A stretch of 64,000 bases of DNA from Cryobacterium luteum (GTDB taxonomy: Bacteria; Actinomycetota; Actinomycetes; Actinomycetales; Microbacteriaceae), in assembly GCF_900110125.1 (NCBI RefSeq), contig NZ_FOCN01000002.1:248001-312000 (forward strand), given 5' to 3'. This document shows positions 46,118-55,465 of this stretch, one piece after another. A model generated the notes under the pieces. The model saw only the letters and a list, made by a program, of their open reading frames with translations. It was not told the DNA's origin and did no database searches. Every line of letters starts with the position of its first letter. Position 1 is the first letter of the stretch. A program made the position numbers and the translations under genes.

Positions 46118-47998
46118 TCACGAACGCTGGGGGGATGCCTGGCCGGCGGGACTTGCGGTGGCTGTGGCATCCGGGGCATCGAGATCCCAGGCACGCAGTC
46201 GTCGCAGCAGGCTGCGTTTCTTGTCGGTGTGACCCTGCATGCGCCCGAGGATTCCCGCAAGCATGGAGATTGCGTCGGCGATGAACGGGCCCTTGTTGAG
46301 CATCACGCACTCGGCGCGTTCGGCCATGGCGGCATCGGTCACCTCGGCGCGAGATGGCAAACCGGTGCGGGCGAGGGTATCGAGCACCTGCGTTGCCCAG
46401 ATCACCGGCACGTGGGCGGATTCGCACAGCCAGAGGATCTCTTCCTGCACCTCGGCGAGCCGTTCGAAACCGGCCTCGACGGCGAGGTCGCCGCGGGCGA
46501 TCATAACGCCGACACCCTGCCACCGCATGGCTTCAAGCAGGATCTGCGGTAGGGCCTCGAACGCCGCGACGGTCTCAATCTTGAGCACGATGCCGAGCTC
46601 CGGGTTGCCCTTGAGGTGTGAGAGCAGGTCTCGCACGTCGTCGGCACTTCGTACAAAGGACATGTTGACGATATCGGCGTGTGCTCGCACAAAGTCCAGG
46701 TCGGCCTCATCCTGCTCGGTGAGCGCCGAGATGGAAAGATGAGTATCGGGCAGGTTGATGCCCTTTTCAGCGCGCAGTTTTGTGCCAACAAGGCTGGCAT
46801 GGTGCACCGCGACCGTTATTTCGGTGGCGGCCACGGCAACGATGACCCCGCCGATCTTGCCATCGTCGAGCATGACTCGTTCACCGGGTCGCGCTTCCAG
46901 AAAAGCGGAAGGCAGGGTGCAGCCGATTCGGTGTGTCCCATCGGTCGTGACGTCTGCCGGGCTGAGGTCCGCGGTGAGGATCAGGGTGTCACCACGGTGC
47001 ACGAGCAAGAATTGCTCGGTGGGATTCAGGGTGCCAACGAACGCGACCACGTCTCGTTCGTCCCGCGCGGCGGCCAGGGCCAGCCCGGGTCCGAAGTAGA
47101 CAGTTTGGGGGAGGGAGACGAGGCATCCGTCTGAAAAGATCTGCTCGACAGTGAGGGTGCGGTGGGCCCCGCGCGTGTCGACGAGGTGGATTTCGTCGCC
47201 GACCCGGCGCCGGGCCAGCCAGCTCGAATCGGTGATGGGAATGACGGGTGCCCCGAGCGCGACCGCGTTGTCGGGTCGGGTTCCGAGCCAGGCCAGACCG
47301 CGTTTCTGAACGGCACCGGTCGGGGATCGGATCGGCTTGACCTTGATCACCTCTGGGCCGGGCGTGATGGGGCCGGTGCGCAGCTTCGGACCGCCAAGAT
47401 CCATGGCAATCCGGCAGCGCTCACCGGTTGCCGCCTCGGCGGAGTGGATATTGGCGATCATCGCGGCCCAACTGGTCGGACCGTCGTGCGCACAGTTGAT
47501 GCGGGCCAGGTCCATCCCACTCTCGAGCATGGACGCCACCATGGCGGCGTCGGTCGCCGATTCACTCGGCAGGGTCACCATGATGCGCGTTGACCGCTGC
47601 GCGGGTTGAGCACCGAGCAGCAGCGCGGCATTGTGGGTGAGGAGGGCGGAGCCGTCGGGCGGCCGCTCAACCTCGGGAGCGTAGACGGGATTCACGGCGC
47701 CGACCTGAGGGATCAGCAGCGTCAGCGTTCGCAGCAGTCCGTCAACGCTCGCGAGAACGCCTGATTCGGTGCGCCCCAAAGAGGTGAGACCGCGATTGGT
47801 GAGACGCGCCTGAAGATCGCGCAGATCGTGGGCTCGCAGCTCGACGTAGTGCACGAGGTTGGTTGCACTGGCTGTGTGCCGTGCTGCGACGGCGAGAATC
47901 TCGTCGGCCTGGCGCACCTCGGCGAGCAGCAGGTGCGCCCGCAGCGATTCAACGTCGGCCTGAAGAGAGACCAGATCGGAGAATTCGAGCTCAGTCAT
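46118..47998 (-). CDS. atypical pyruvate kinase-like protein
   Basis: 626 residues. Residues ~1-150 are a helical N-terminal extension not found in classical pyruvate kinase. Then comes a kinase barrel with modified motifs: ARINCAHDG, DLGGPKLRTG, VLKIET (catalytic Lys and metal Glu) and MIARGDLAVEAGFE (metal Asp). The usual MLSGETAKG loop reads MLNKGPFI, and the allosteric C-terminal domain is absent. It may be a pyruvate kinase without effector control or a related phosphotransferase. GGAAGGA precedes the ATG. Confidence 0.8.
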   Translation of the reverse strand: MTELEFSDLVSLQADVESLRAHLLLAEVRQADEILAVAARHTASATNLVHYVELRAHDLRDLQARLTNRGLTSLGRTESGVLASVDGLLRTLTLLIPQVGAVNPVYAPEVERPPDGSALLTHNAALLLGAQPAQRSTRIMVTLPSESATDAAMVASMLESGMDLARINCAHDGPTSWAAMIANIHSAEAATGERCRIAMDLGGPKLRTGPITPGPEVIKVKPIRSPTGAVQKRGLAWLGTRPDNAVALGAPVIPITDSSWLARRRVGDEIHLVDTRGAHRTLTVEQIFSDGCLVSLPQTVYFGPGLALAAARDERDVVAFVGTLNPTEQFLLVHRGDTLILTADLSPADVTTDGTHRIGCTLPSAFLEARPGERVMLDDGKIGGVIVAVAATEITVAVHHASLVGTKLRAEKGINLPDTHLSISALTEQDEADLDFVRAHADIVNMSFVRSADDVRDLLSHLKGNPELGIVLKIETVAAFEALPQILLEAMRWQGVGVMIARGDLAVEAGFERLAEVQEEILWLCESAHVPVIWATQVLDTLARTGLPSRAEVTDAAMAERAECVMLNKGPFIADAISMLAGILGRMQGHTDKKRSLLRRLRAWDLDAPDATATASPAGQASPQRS

Positions 47999-48063
47999 GT
48001 GATCCTTCCGTGGCCGACCGGTTCAGTATGGCCGGTGCGGGTGAACGGCCGGGGTGGACGCAC

Positions 48064-48096
48064 AAAAAGTGGGCCGATCCACCAGGATCGACCCAC
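48064..48096 (-). terminator. terminator after the Bax inhibitor-1 gene
   Basis: On the minus strand a 12-bp stem (48096-48085 with 48080-48069, one G-T pair), 4-nt loop and a TTTTT tail, 19 nt after the stop codon. Confidence 0.92.
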
Positions 48097-48114
48097 CGGT
48101 TGTTCTGCGTACTG

Positions 48115-48933
48115 CTACTCGCGGGTGAGCACGAAGATGCGCAGCATTTCGACGTAGAGCCAGACGACGGTCATGATGATGCCGAACGCGCCGGTCCAGC
48201 CGTACTTGCGGGGCAGACGGTTGTTGACGCCCTTCTGGATGAAGTCGAAGTCGAGCACGAGCGAGTACGCGGCCAGAAGCACCGCGAGCAGGCCGATGAG
48301 GATGCCGAGCTTGATGTCAAAGCCGAGAATGCTGATGCTCTGGCTGCGCAGGCCGAAAGCCTGGTCGGTGCCGCCGAAGATCATCATTCCCACGTTGATG
48401 AGCGAGAACGCAGCGTAGCCGATCATGGCGACCAGGAAGATCTTGGTGGCCTTCTTCGAGGCGCGGATCTTGCCGCTCTTGAACAGGGCCAAGGTGACGC
48501 CGACCACGACGAGGGTGGCGAGAACCGCCTGCACCACGACGCCCGGGTAGATGTCGTCGAAGACGCGCGAGATGCCGCCGACGAACAGGCCCTGGGCCGC
48601 GGCGAAGGTGAGGATCAGCGGAGCCGACGGCTCCTTCTTGAAGGTGTTGACCAGGCCGAGCACGAAACCGACGATGGCGCCGAGAATGAACAGGAACGGC
48701 AGCACCGGCGTGGCGACCCAGGAGATCATTGCCGCGACGACCAGCAGCGCGAAGCCGAGGCCGGTCTTGGTGATGGTGTCTTCGTAGGTCATGCGTTCGG
48801 TGTCCTGAGCACCGGCGGAGGGCCGGTTGTACATCGACTGCAGATCGTTGTCCGAGAGGGCCTGCGACGACGCCACTGCGCCGCGAGGGCCGAACGCCTC
48901 GTTGCGGGAGAAAGCGGGGTTGGAGGATGCCAT
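48115..48933 (-). CDS. Bax inhibitor-1/YccA family membrane protein
   Basis: 272 residues with seven hydrophobic segments after a ~60-residue polar N-terminus. The closing segment with TGAFGIIMTVVWLYVEMLRI is typical of the actinobacterial branch. Bacterial homologues include pH-gated calcium leak channels; the role here is not known. The 229-bp gap to the next gene holds no clear promoter on this strand. Confidence 0.88.
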   Translation of the reverse strand: MASSNPAFSRNEAFGPRGAVASSQALSDNDLQSMYNRPSAGAQDTERMTYEDTITKTGLGFALLVVAAMISWVATPVLPFLFILGAIVGFVLGLVNTFKKEPSAPLILTFAAAQGLFVGGISRVFDDIYPGVVVQAVLATLVVVGVTLALFKSGKIRASKKATKIFLVAMIGYAAFSLINVGMMIFGGTDQAFGLRSQSISILGFDIKLGILIGLLAVLLAAYSLVLDFDFIQKGVNNRLPRKYGWTGAFGIIMTVVWLYVEMLRIFVLTRE

Positions 48934-49150
48934 GGGGTGCTGTACTCACAATCAGCTGGTGGTGTGGGATGCGCGGTCGAACCGGCACGCAGCGCCTGGT
49001 GCAGCGCTCCCTCCACGGTACCCGAGAGCGTGATCGAATGCACCGGGGATCAGCCGATTTGCAGCATTTTCGGCGGTGTTTCGCACTCATTTCGCTGCGA
49101 GCGTTACCGGTGCCCGCATCCGTTTTGCCGGCACCGGTAGCCTGCGGGGT

Positions 49151-49163
49151 TAGCCTGACACCA
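49151..49163 (+). promoter_or_regulatory. -10 box of leaderless GDPD gene
   Basis: TAGCCT at 49151-49156, 6 nt, then ATG 49163. Confidence 0.6.
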
Positions 49164-50173
49164 TGCGACCCATCGTCATCGGCCACCGCGGGGCGAGCGG
49201 CCACCGGCCGGAGCACACGCGTTCCGCTTTCACCCTGGCCTTCGCGCTCGGAGCCGACGCCGTTGAACCCGACCTGGTGGCAACCCGCGACGGCGTGCTC
49301 GTCATTCGCCACGAAAACGAGATCTCCGGCACAACGGATGTCGCCACTCGCGCCGAATTCGCCGCTCGCCGCCGGCAGAAACACGTTGACGGCAAGCCCG
49401 TCACCGGCTGGTTCACCGAAGACTTCACCTGGGCCGAACTGAGCACCCTGCGCGCCCGGGAACGGCTGCCCGCCCTGCGGCAGGGCAATACAACCTTCGA
49501 CGACCAGCAGCCGATTCTGCGGCTGCGCGACCTGTTCGACCTCGTCGACGCCGCGGCCGAGCAGACCGACCGGGTGCTCGGGATTGTCGCCGAGATTAAG
49601 CATGCCAGCTATTTTGCCGCCCTCGACCTGCCGCTGGCCGAACTGTTCGCGGCCGAGGTCTCCGCCGCCGGCTGGAACATCGACCGGCTCACCGTGGAGA
49701 GCTTCGAACCGACCGTGCTCGCCCAGGTGCGCGCGGAGGGCGTGCGCGGCAGGCGCATCTTTCTGCTCGAAGACCAGGGGCACCCGGCTGACCAGCCGGC
49801 GGAGTACGGTGCCGGCGCCGTGTCCTACGCCGATCACCTCACGATTGCCGGGCTCGCGAACCTGGCCGCCGGTTCTGACGGGATCGACGGCATCAGCGTT
49901 CCGAAGTCGCTCATTCTCGAAACGGATGCCGCTGGTGACGTGGTCGGGGCATCCGCTCTGGTCGACGACGCCCACGTGGCCGGGCTGGAGATTTACTGCT
50001 GGACACTGCGCCCGGAGAACAGGTTTTTGGCGAAGTCGTTTCGAAGCGGCACCCGCAAGGCGGACTTCGGCCACTGGCAGTCGGAGTTTCGGGTGATTCT
50101 CGGTTCGGGCATCGACGGAGTGTTCGCCGACCACCCCGATCTGGCCGTGCACGTGCGGGACGAGCTGCCCTGA
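49163..50173 (+). CDS. glycerophosphodiester phosphodiesterase
   Basis: Releases glycerol-3-phosphate from glycerophosphodiesters. 336 residues. It begins PIVIGHRGASGHRPEHT (catalytic His-Arg and metal Glu), has EPDLVATRDGVLVIRHE (metal Asp and catalytic His), and ends with GIDGVFADHPDL. No signal peptide is visible, so it is probably cytoplasmic. glpD elsewhere in the window would use its product. Confidence 0.92.
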   Translation: MRPIVIGHRGASGHRPEHTRSAFTLAFALGADAVEPDLVATRDGVLVIRHENEISGTTDVATRAEFAARRRQKHVDGKPVTGWFTEDFTWAELSTLRARERLPALRQGNTTFDDQQPILRLRDLFDLVDAAAEQTDRVLGIVAEIKHASYFAALDLPLAELFAAEVSAAGWNIDRLTVESFEPTVLAQVRAEGVRGRRIFLLEDQGHPADQPAEYGAGAVSYADHLTIAGLANLAAGSDGIDGISVPKSLILETDAAGDVVGASALVDDAHVAGLEIYCWTLRPENRFLAKSFRSGTRKADFGHWQSEFRVILGSGIDGVFADHPDLAVHVRDELP

Positions 50174-50199
50174 CCAGATCTGCTGTCAGGGGCCTCGCC

Positions 50200-50205
50200 T
50201 ACACT
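50200..50205 (+). promoter_or_regulatory. -10 box of pcrA
   Basis: TACACT at 50200-50205, 10 nt before ATG 50216; predicted leader of only 3-4 nt. Confidence 0.45.
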
Positions 50206-50215
50206 GGAAACCGAC

Positions 50216-52765
50216 ATGACCACACCTCTTAACGCGGAATCCGCGCCCGCAACCGCCACTCGTTCGGCCACGCCGATCATTCTCGATTCGCCTGGAGACG
50301 CGGCACAGGGACGTGCGGGCACGGAAGGCACCCGGCAGAGCCCCCTGCTCGACGGGCTCAACCCGCAGCAGAAAGAGGCGGTCGAATACCGCGGGCAGGC
50401 GCTGCTCATCATCGCCGGTGCCGGCTCGGGCAAGACCAGTGTGCTCACCCGGCGGGTCGCGAGCCTGCTGGAGACCCGCGACGCCTGGCCGAGCCAGATT
50501 CTCGCGATCACCTTCACCAACAAAGCGGCCGCCGAAATGCGCGAGCGGGTGCACGCCATTCTCGGGCAGGGGTCCGACGGTATGTGGATCAGCACGTTCC
50601 ACTCCTCCTGTGTGCGCATCCTGCGTCGCGAAGCCGAGAAGATCGGCCTGTCGAGCACTTTCAGCATCTATGACTCGGCCGACACCAAGGTCACCCTCAA
50701 GCGCATCATCAAGGGGCTCGACGCCGACACCTACGGGTTCACCCCCGGCTCGGCCGGCGCCAAGATCTCCAAGCTTAAGAATGAGCTCGCCGACGCGGAC
50801 TCCTACGCCCGCAACGCAAACATGAGCGACCCGCAGGAGGTCATGTTCGTCGAGATTTTTCGGCAGTACTCGGCCCGGCTGCGCGCCGCGAGCGCGCTCG
50901 ACTTCGACGACCTCATCGGCGAGACCGTCTACCTGTTCCGAGCGTTCCCCAAGGTTGCCGCGCTCTACCGGCGCCGGTTTCGGCACCTGCTGGTCGACGA
51001 ATACCAGGACACCAACCACGCCCAGTACGCCCTGGTGCACGAGCTCACCCGGCCGGTCACGGCCGAGCTCGCGCAAGAGATGGACGATGACGGTGTGCAC
51101 GTGCGCAACCTGCGCGACGCGAGCGGCGCCATCCCCGGAGCATCGCTCACCGTGGTCGGCGACTCCGACCAGTCGATCTACGCCTTCCGCGGCGCCGACA
51201 CCCGCAATATCAGCGGATTCGAGCGGGACTACCCCGGCGCGAAGGTAATTCTGCTCGAACAGAACTACCGGTCCACCCAGAACATCCTCTCGGCGGCGAA
51301 CGCCGTGATCGGTCACAACTTTGACCGCACCGACAAAAAGCTGTGGAGTGCCGGCGGCGACGGCGAGAAGATCGTCGGCTTCACCGCCTATTCCGGGCAC
51401 GACGAAGCCCAGTTCGTCTCCGACGAGATCCAGGTTCTTCACGCGGCGGGCATGGCCTACCGCGACATGGCGGTGTTCTACCGCACCAACGCGCAGACCC
51501 GAGCGCTCGAAGAAATCCTGGTGCGTTCGGCCACTCCCTACCGGGTGGTCGGCGGCACCAAATTCTACGAGCGGGCCGAGATCAAGGATGCCCTGGCCTA
51601 CCTCATCGCCGTCGCCAACCCGGTCGACGAACTCGCCCTGCGCCGCATCCTGAACACCCCCAAGCGCGGCATCGGCCCGGCCACCGAGACCGGGCTGTCC
51701 AGCTTCGCCGACGACAACGACCTCACCTTTCGACAGGCCATGCGCAACTCCGCAGCGCTTGGCCTCGGCCCGAAGGTGACCGGCGCCATTCTCAAGCTCG
51801 CCGAACTGCTTGACGCCGCCGCGCTCATGCTTGTGCCTACCTCGGTCACCGCTGACGGCGTGCCGGTCGGCGCCGCAAACGTCAGCGAGGTGTTGGAATT
51901 TCTGCTGAACGGCTGCGGACTGCTCGCCGTGCTGCGCGGCAGCCGCGACCCGCAAGACGAAGTGCGCGCCGAAAACATCGAAGAACTCGTCGCCCAGACC
52001 AAGGACTTCAACAAGGAGAACCCCGATGGCGGCCTGGTCGACTTTCTCACCCAGGTCTCGCTCGTCGCCGCGGCCGACGACCTCGACGACGCCTCGGGCA
52101 CGGTCTCACTGATGACCCTGCACACCGCGAAGGGCCTCGAATATGAGGCCGTGTTCCTCACCGGTGTCGAGGAGGGTCTGCTGCCGCACCAGATGTCGGC
52201 GAACGAGCCCGGCGGACCGGCCGAGGAACGCCGCCTGTTCTATGTGGGCATCACCCGCGCCCGCAAACGGCTCTATCTCTCGCTCGCCATGACCCGCGCG
52301 CAGTTCGGCGACATCAACGTGGCCATGCCGAGCCGGTACTTGCAGGAGATTCCGGCCGAGCTGATCGACTGGAAGCAGTCGCCGGGCATGGCCAACTCGC
52401 GCGGCGGCACCCAGCCGCGCGCCCTCAACGCACGGCGCGACGGCGGCTTCGGTGGTTTTGGAAACTCCGTAGGTTCGTCGAGCGACGGCTATGGCGGGCG
52501 CAGCGGTTACGGAAACAGCGCGAAGCCGGCCGGCCTGCCGCCGGGCAAGCCGAAGACCGAGTGGGCCAACAAGATCACCGGCACCGTGCGCGACAACGGC
52601 AGCCTCGAGCTCGCGGCGGGTGACCGCATCCGTCATCACGATTTCGGCGAGGGCCGGGTCAATCAGGTCACCGGCGAGGGCACCAAACGCATCGCGCACG
52701 TGCAGTTCGACACGGCCGGCGCCAAGAAGCTGCTGATCAAGATCGCCCCGATCGAAAAGATCTAG
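50216..52765 (+). CDS. pcrA: ATP-dependent DNA helicase PcrA/UvrD
   Basis: SF1A helicase for repair and plasmid/replication functions. 849 residues: Walker A IIAGAGSGKTSVLTRRV, Walker B VDEYQDTNHAQ, GDSDQSIYAFRGAD, QNYRSTQNIL, TLHTAKGLEYEAVFLTG and EERRLFYVGITRAR. The Gly/Ser-rich linker at ~740-780 precedes a C-terminal Tudor-like domain (RHHDFGEGRVNQVTGEG). A ~45-residue N-terminal tail precedes the core. Confidence 0.95.
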   Translation: MTTPLNAESAPATATRSATPIILDSPGDAAQGRAGTEGTRQSPLLDGLNPQQKEAVEYRGQALLIIAGAGSGKTSVLTRRVASLLETRDAWPSQILAITFTNKAAAEMRERVHAILGQGSDGMWISTFHSSCVRILRREAEKIGLSSTFSIYDSADTKVTLKRIIKGLDADTYGFTPGSAGAKISKLKNELADADSYARNANMSDPQEVMFVEIFRQYSARLRAASALDFDDLIGETVYLFRAFPKVAALYRRRFRHLLVDEYQDTNHAQYALVHELTRPVTAELAQEMDDDGVHVRNLRDASGAIPGASLTVVGDSDQSIYAFRGADTRNISGFERDYPGAKVILLEQNYRSTQNILSAANAVIGHNFDRTDKKLWSAGGDGEKIVGFTAYSGHDEAQFVSDEIQVLHAAGMAYRDMAVFYRTNAQTRALEEILVRSATPYRVVGGTKFYERAEIKDALAYLIAVANPVDELALRRILNTPKRGIGPATETGLSSFADDNDLTFRQAMRNSAALGLGPKVTGAILKLAELLDAAALMLVPTSVTADGVPVGAANVSEVLEFLLNGCGLLAVLRGSRDPQDEVRAENIEELVAQTKDFNKENPDGGLVDFLTQVSLVAAADDLDDASGTVSLMTLHTAKGLEYEAVFLTGVEEGLLPHQMSANEPGGPAEERRLFYVGITRARKRLYLSLAMTRAQFGDINVAMPSRYLQEIPAELIDWKQSPGMANSRGGTQPRALNARRDGGFGGFGNSVGSSSDGYGGRSGYGNSAKPAGLPPGKPKTEWANKITGTVRDNGSLELAAGDRIRHHDFGEGRVNQVTGEGTKRIAHVQFDTAGAKKLLIKIAPIEKI

Positions 52766-52817
52766 CGAGCACCCCGTTCAACCCGCGCCAGGGCCGGAAC
52801 CGGGCCAGCCCGATTCC

Positions 52818-53325
52818 TTGCGCCAGCCCGAATCCCTGAGGCAGTGGGCGCTCTCCCTACGCTCCTTCCAGTTCGAGGTCGCCACCCGGGCAGCGGTCGC
52901 CGCCGCGCTGCCACTCACCGTTCTCGTGCTCACCGGCCAGCTCGACTGGGCCGCCTACGCGGCCTTCGGCGCCATGACAGCGCTGTTCGGCCGGAACGAG
53001 CCCTCTACCGGGTGCGGCTGCGCACGGTCACCGTTGCCGGCACGCTCATGCTCGCGATCATCTGCTGCCCGGTCCGCCAGTGGCGGTGCTGATTCTGGAC
53101 ATCGCCCTGGGCCAGTTCGGCGCCGAGATTCGGATCGGCCGAGACTACGGCGCCGCCCTGCTGTTCGTGACCCCGCTCGCCCTCACCGTGGTGCACCTCA
53201 CCAGCCCGGTACCGGTTCCGGCGCTGCTGGTCGATCGCGTGCTCGAGACCGTGCTGGGCAGCGTCTTCGCCCTGGTGATCGTGCTGCTCGTGCGGGCGCG
53301 GGTCCGGCTGAAAAACAGGCATTGA
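52818..53325 (+). pseudogene. decayed FUSC-family membrane protein
   Basis: The first part reads as the start of an aromatic-acid-exporter/FUSC protein (FEVATRAAVAAALPLTVLVL, then AFGAMTALFGRNEP). At about 53000 the frame shifts: the continuation YRVRLRTVTVAG is in another frame and soon stops at 53092. A third piece, starting ~53080 (LILDIALGQFGAEI to KNRH), is the C-terminal half of the same fold. Length is far below the ~350 residues of the family, so there is also an internal deletion. Confidence 0.75.
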
Positions 53326-53390
53326 CGACACACAGACTGTTCACAGGTTATCGATAGCTGTTCTATGGCCCCCCGGTCGATGCTTTACTC

Positions 53391-54815
53391 ATGAGCCTCG
53401 ACACGCGCACCAACCGAACCGGCCAGGCGCCCACACGCCGCACCCGTACGGCGTTGCAGCACCCCGCCTACCAGAAGCGGATGCGCCTCGCCGACAGCCT
53501 GCAGATTCTCTGCGTGGCGTCGGTCGCCATCGTCATCGCCATCTTTCTCGCCGACGGGGGAGCAGCCAAGTTCTCCGCTCCGGCCGACGCTTTCACCTCG
53601 CTCGGAATCGTCGCCGGACTGGTCGGAACCGACCTGCTGCTCGTGATGCTCGTGCTGGCCGCGCGGCTGCCCCCGATCGACCGCGCTTTCGGACACGACC
53701 AGGCCATGGCCGTGCACCAGTCGCTCGGCAAGCCCGCCCTCTATCTCATCCTCGGCCACGCGGCGCTGCTCATCACCGGCTATGCCCTCGCCGAAAACGT
53801 GAACGTGTTCGTCGAGGTCTGGAACATGCTTACGACCCTGCCCGACATGCCGCTCGCCTTCCTCGGCCTCGCGCTCATGCTCGGTGTCGTGATCACCTCG
53901 CTCGTGGTCGTGCGCCGTAAATTTCGCTACGAGGCCTGGCACGCAGTGCACCTGCTCGCCTACCTCTCGGTTCTGGTCGCCATCCCGCACCAGCTGAGCG
54001 TCGGCAACCTGCTCAGCGAGGGGGCTATTGCCCGCTACTACTGGCTCGCCCTCTACGTGGCGGTTGCCGGCTCCATCATCGTGTTTCGCTTTCTGCTGCC
54101 GGTCACCCGGTCGTTGCGCCATCGCCTCGTGGTTGACCGGGTCGACGCCATCGCTCCGGGCGTGGTCTCCATCACACTGACCGGGCGGCAGCTGGACAAA
54201 CTCCGGGCGACCTCCGGGCAGTTCTTCGTCTGGCGGTTCTGGTCCCACGGACTCTGGTGGCAGGCGCACCCCTTCTCCCTGTCGTCAGCGCCGAGCGAGC
54301 GCGGACTGCGCATCACGGTGCGCAGTCTCGGCGATGCCTCGCAGCAGCTTCCCCAGCTGAAGCGCGGCACGCGAGTGAGCTTCGAAGGCCCGTACGGGCT
54401 CTTCACCGAGAACGCTCGCACATCGCCCCGCGTCGTCTTGATCGCCGCCGGCATCGGCGTCGCCCCCATCCGCTCGCTGCTGGAAACGGTATCGTTCGCG
54501 CCGGGCAACGCCACCGTGCTCCTGCGCTCGCACAGCCTCGGCGATACTTACCTCGTCGACGAGCTGACCGACCTGTGCCGGGTGCGCGGCGCTGAACTGC
54601 GCATCATCGCCGGCAAACGTCCCAAGGGCGTGAGCACCTGGCTGCCAGCGGATGCCGCCCGCGCCGGCATCACCCTGCGCAAGATCGTGCCCGAACTGCT
54701 CCACTGCGATATCTACATCTGCGGTCCCCGCCCGTGGACCGACGCCGTTGTGCGAGACGCCCGCGCCGGCGGGGTCCCCAAGAAGCAGATCCACTACGAA
54801 AGGTTTGACTGGTGA
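53391..54815 (+). CDS. ferric reductase-like flavoprotein (ferredoxin reductase family)
   Basis: 474 residues. About six hydrophobic segments form a ferric-reductase-like haem domain with candidate haem histidines in ILGHAALLI and AWHAVHLLAYL. An FAD-binding barrel follows (HPFSLSSAPSERGLRITVR), then an NAD(P) domain (LIAAGIGVAPIRSLLE, CDIYICGPRPW). It should move electrons from NAD(P)H across the membrane. Coupled by GTGA to an FMN-binding protein and followed by apbE. Confidence 0.9.
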   Translation: MSLDTRTNRTGQAPTRRTRTALQHPAYQKRMRLADSLQILCVASVAIVIAIFLADGGAAKFSAPADAFTSLGIVAGLVGTDLLLVMLVLAARLPPIDRAFGHDQAMAVHQSLGKPALYLILGHAALLITGYALAENVNVFVEVWNMLTTLPDMPLAFLGLALMLGVVITSLVVVRRKFRYEAWHAVHLLAYLSVLVAIPHQLSVGNLLSEGAIARYYWLALYVAVAGSIIVFRFLLPVTRSLRHRLVVDRVDAIAPGVVSITLTGRQLDKLRATSGQFFVWRFWSHGLWWQAHPFSLSSAPSERGLRITVRSLGDASQQLPQLKRGTRVSFEGPYGLFTENARTSPRVVLIAAGIGVAPIRSLLETVSFAPGNATVLLRSHSLGDTYLVDELTDLCRVRGAELRIIAGKRPKGVSTWLPADAARAGITLRKIVPELLHCDIYICGPRPWTDAVVRDARAGGVPKKQIHYERFDW

Positions 54816-55435
54816 GAGCACGTGCCGTAGCACTGGCCGCACTGGCCTCCGTCTCGATCGTCGGCATCGGCTGGCAGCTCGGCTCGCAGGCTATCGACGC
54901 CTCGCAGAGCCTGACCGCAGCCACCGGTACCGGCGCAGCCGCCGCCGCCTCGGCCGCAACGGATGCCGCCGCCCAGGCCGCAGCGACCGCGAAAGCGGCC
55001 GCCGGCGCTGCGGCCACAGCCCAAGCCCAGGCCGATGCCGCCAACACCGCTGCCTCGACGAAGGCAGCAGCGGATGCGGCGGCAGCAGCAACAGCCGCGG
55101 CCGACGCAGCTGCCAACGCGGCCGCGGCTGCAGCCACCGCGGCGACCGCATCGTCGCAATCGGGAAGCTTCACCGGCTCGGTCGTCGCCACCCAGTTCGG
55201 CAACATGCAGGTGTCCGTGACGATCGTCAACGGGGCGATCACCGAGGTCACTCCGCTGCAACTGACCAACCGTGGCGGCCGATCGGTTGCCATCAGTAAC
55301 CAGGCCGCGCCGATCTTGCGCTCCGAGGTGCTCGCGGCCCAATCCGCGAGCGTGCAAAACGTGAGTGGCGCCACCTACACGACCCAGGGCTACCTGCGGT
55401 CGCTGCAGTCGGCCCTCGATACGGCCGGGTTCTAG
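54812..55435 (+). CDS. secreted FMN-binding domain protein
   Basis: 207 residues. N-terminal signal/anchor helix (~1-25), then an ~85-residue Ala-rich helical stretch, then an FMN-binding domain. The motif SGATYTTQGY near the C-terminus carries the threonine that receives FMN by phosphoester linkage from ApbE in this family. Likely the extracytoplasmic electron acceptor of the upstream reductase. Confidence 0.9.
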   Translation: MRARAVALAALASVSIVGIGWQLGSQAIDASQSLTAATGTGAAAAASAATDAAAQAAATAKAAAGAAATAQAQADAANTAASTKAAADAAAAATAAADAAANAAAAAATAATASSQSGSFTGSVVATQFGNMQVSVTIVNGAITEVTPLQLTNRGGRSVAISNQAAPILRSEVLAAQSASVQNVSGATYTTQGYLRSLQSALDTAGF

Positions 55436-55465
55436 GTGCCTGCCGTGTGCCGCGACTCTGACCGG

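Noticed and set aside
48317..50152. 611-codon open frame on the - strand
   Set aside because: Spans parts of the Bax inhibitor-1 gene in the wrong frame and the antisense of GDPD; no coherent domain.
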